A stretch of 14,353 bases of DNA from JAVVSK01 sp036654235. GTDB taxonomy: Bacteria; Bacillota; Clostridia; Christensenellales; CAG-138. Position numbers and translations under genes: made by a program. The notes beneath the pieces are model-generated. The model had not been told where the DNA came from, made no database searches, and saw nothing but the letters and a program-made list of their open reading frames with translations. Positions 14,335-14,353 of this stretch are shown one piece after another. The DNA lies in contig JAVVSK010000026.1 of NCBI GenBank assembly GCA_036654235.1, positions 1 to 14,353 of the forward strand. The letters are read 5' to 3'. Position 1 is the first letter of the stretch, and each line of letters opens with the position of its first letter.

Positions 14335-14353
14335 TATCTATCGTTGCGCCGCC

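Larger units (their letters stand above)
13817..14353. repeat. tandem direct repeat, 284-base period, covering the 3' end of the hydrolase gene
   Basis: Bases 13817-14069 recur at 14101-14353. Reading along both copies I find a single difference, C13992 against T14276. The unit contains the final 57 codons of the hydrolase with stop, its terminator and about 20 more bases. A unique 31-base stretch (14070-14100) separates the copies, so the full period is 284. The second copy is cut by the window edge. There are no flanking inverted repeats or transposase, so it looks like a simple tandem duplication, or a contig-end artefact. Confidence 0.95.

Noticed and set aside
1..14353. CRISPR array, phage, transposon or defence system
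   Set aside because: No regularly spaced repeats, transposase, integrase, nuclease or other system genes are visible; the only clear long repeat is the 284-base tandem unit at the end.

Overview
The window looks like a chromosomal piece of an anaerobic, probably spore-forming Firmicute (Clostridia in the broad sense). The grounds are a YqfC/YabP-family sporulation gene, an anaerobic-type citrate lyase operon, a membrane-anchored NlpC/P60 cell-wall hydrolase with peptidoglycan-binding repeats and a Thr/Pro/Lys-rich linker, strong AGGAGG-type ribosome sites with frequent ATA and AGG codons, and use of TTG and GTG starts. I cannot name a genus from sequence alone.

Layout. Positions 116-405 hold a tRNA transcription unit: a good sigma-A promoter, an initiator tRNA-fMet with an odd T-arm, an elongator tRNA-Met and a terminator. 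A gene-poor 550-base stretch follows. It contains a promoter-like pair whose predicted start coincides with a structured, terminator-like leader RNA (742-837). Next comes a c-di-GMP pair in one operon: an 8-TM/PAS/GGDEF diguanylate cyclase (954-3476), then a Cache-type sensor with a degenerate GGDEF and an intact EAL phosphodiesterase domain (3520-5826), closed by a terminator. A lone yqfC lies on the minus strand (5882-6154).

The centre is a citrate lyase operon, citD-citE-citF-citC (6341-10056), with overlapping or nearly touching genes. It encodes the acyl-carrier, citryl-ACP lyase and ACP-transferase subunits and the acetate:ACP ligase that activates the complex. No citX or citG, needed to make and attach the prosthetic group, is present here. 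A MobA/MocA-like nucleotidyltransferase gene follows, broken by a run of nine A (10074-10647), then an intact alanine racemase (10679-11824) and a terminator.

Positions 11825-12247 carry a possible 32-residue hydrophobic peptide ORF, a strong hairpin, several short palindromes and an extended -10 promoter. They lead into the NlpC/P60 hydrolase gene (12248-13987). The last 171 bases of that gene plus its terminator are repeated in tandem with a 284-base period, and the second copy runs to the window edge. This is either a real local duplication or an assembly-end artefact.

Taken together these are ordinary chromosomal functions (translation, c-di-GMP signalling, citrate fermentation, cell-wall turnover). 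The points most worth a second look are the structured leader RNA at 742-837, the frameshifted nucleotidyltransferase sitting where a citrate lyase holo-enzyme factor might be expected, the tRNA-fMet bulge, and the terminal duplication. I do not see a defence system, CRISPR array, phage or transposon.
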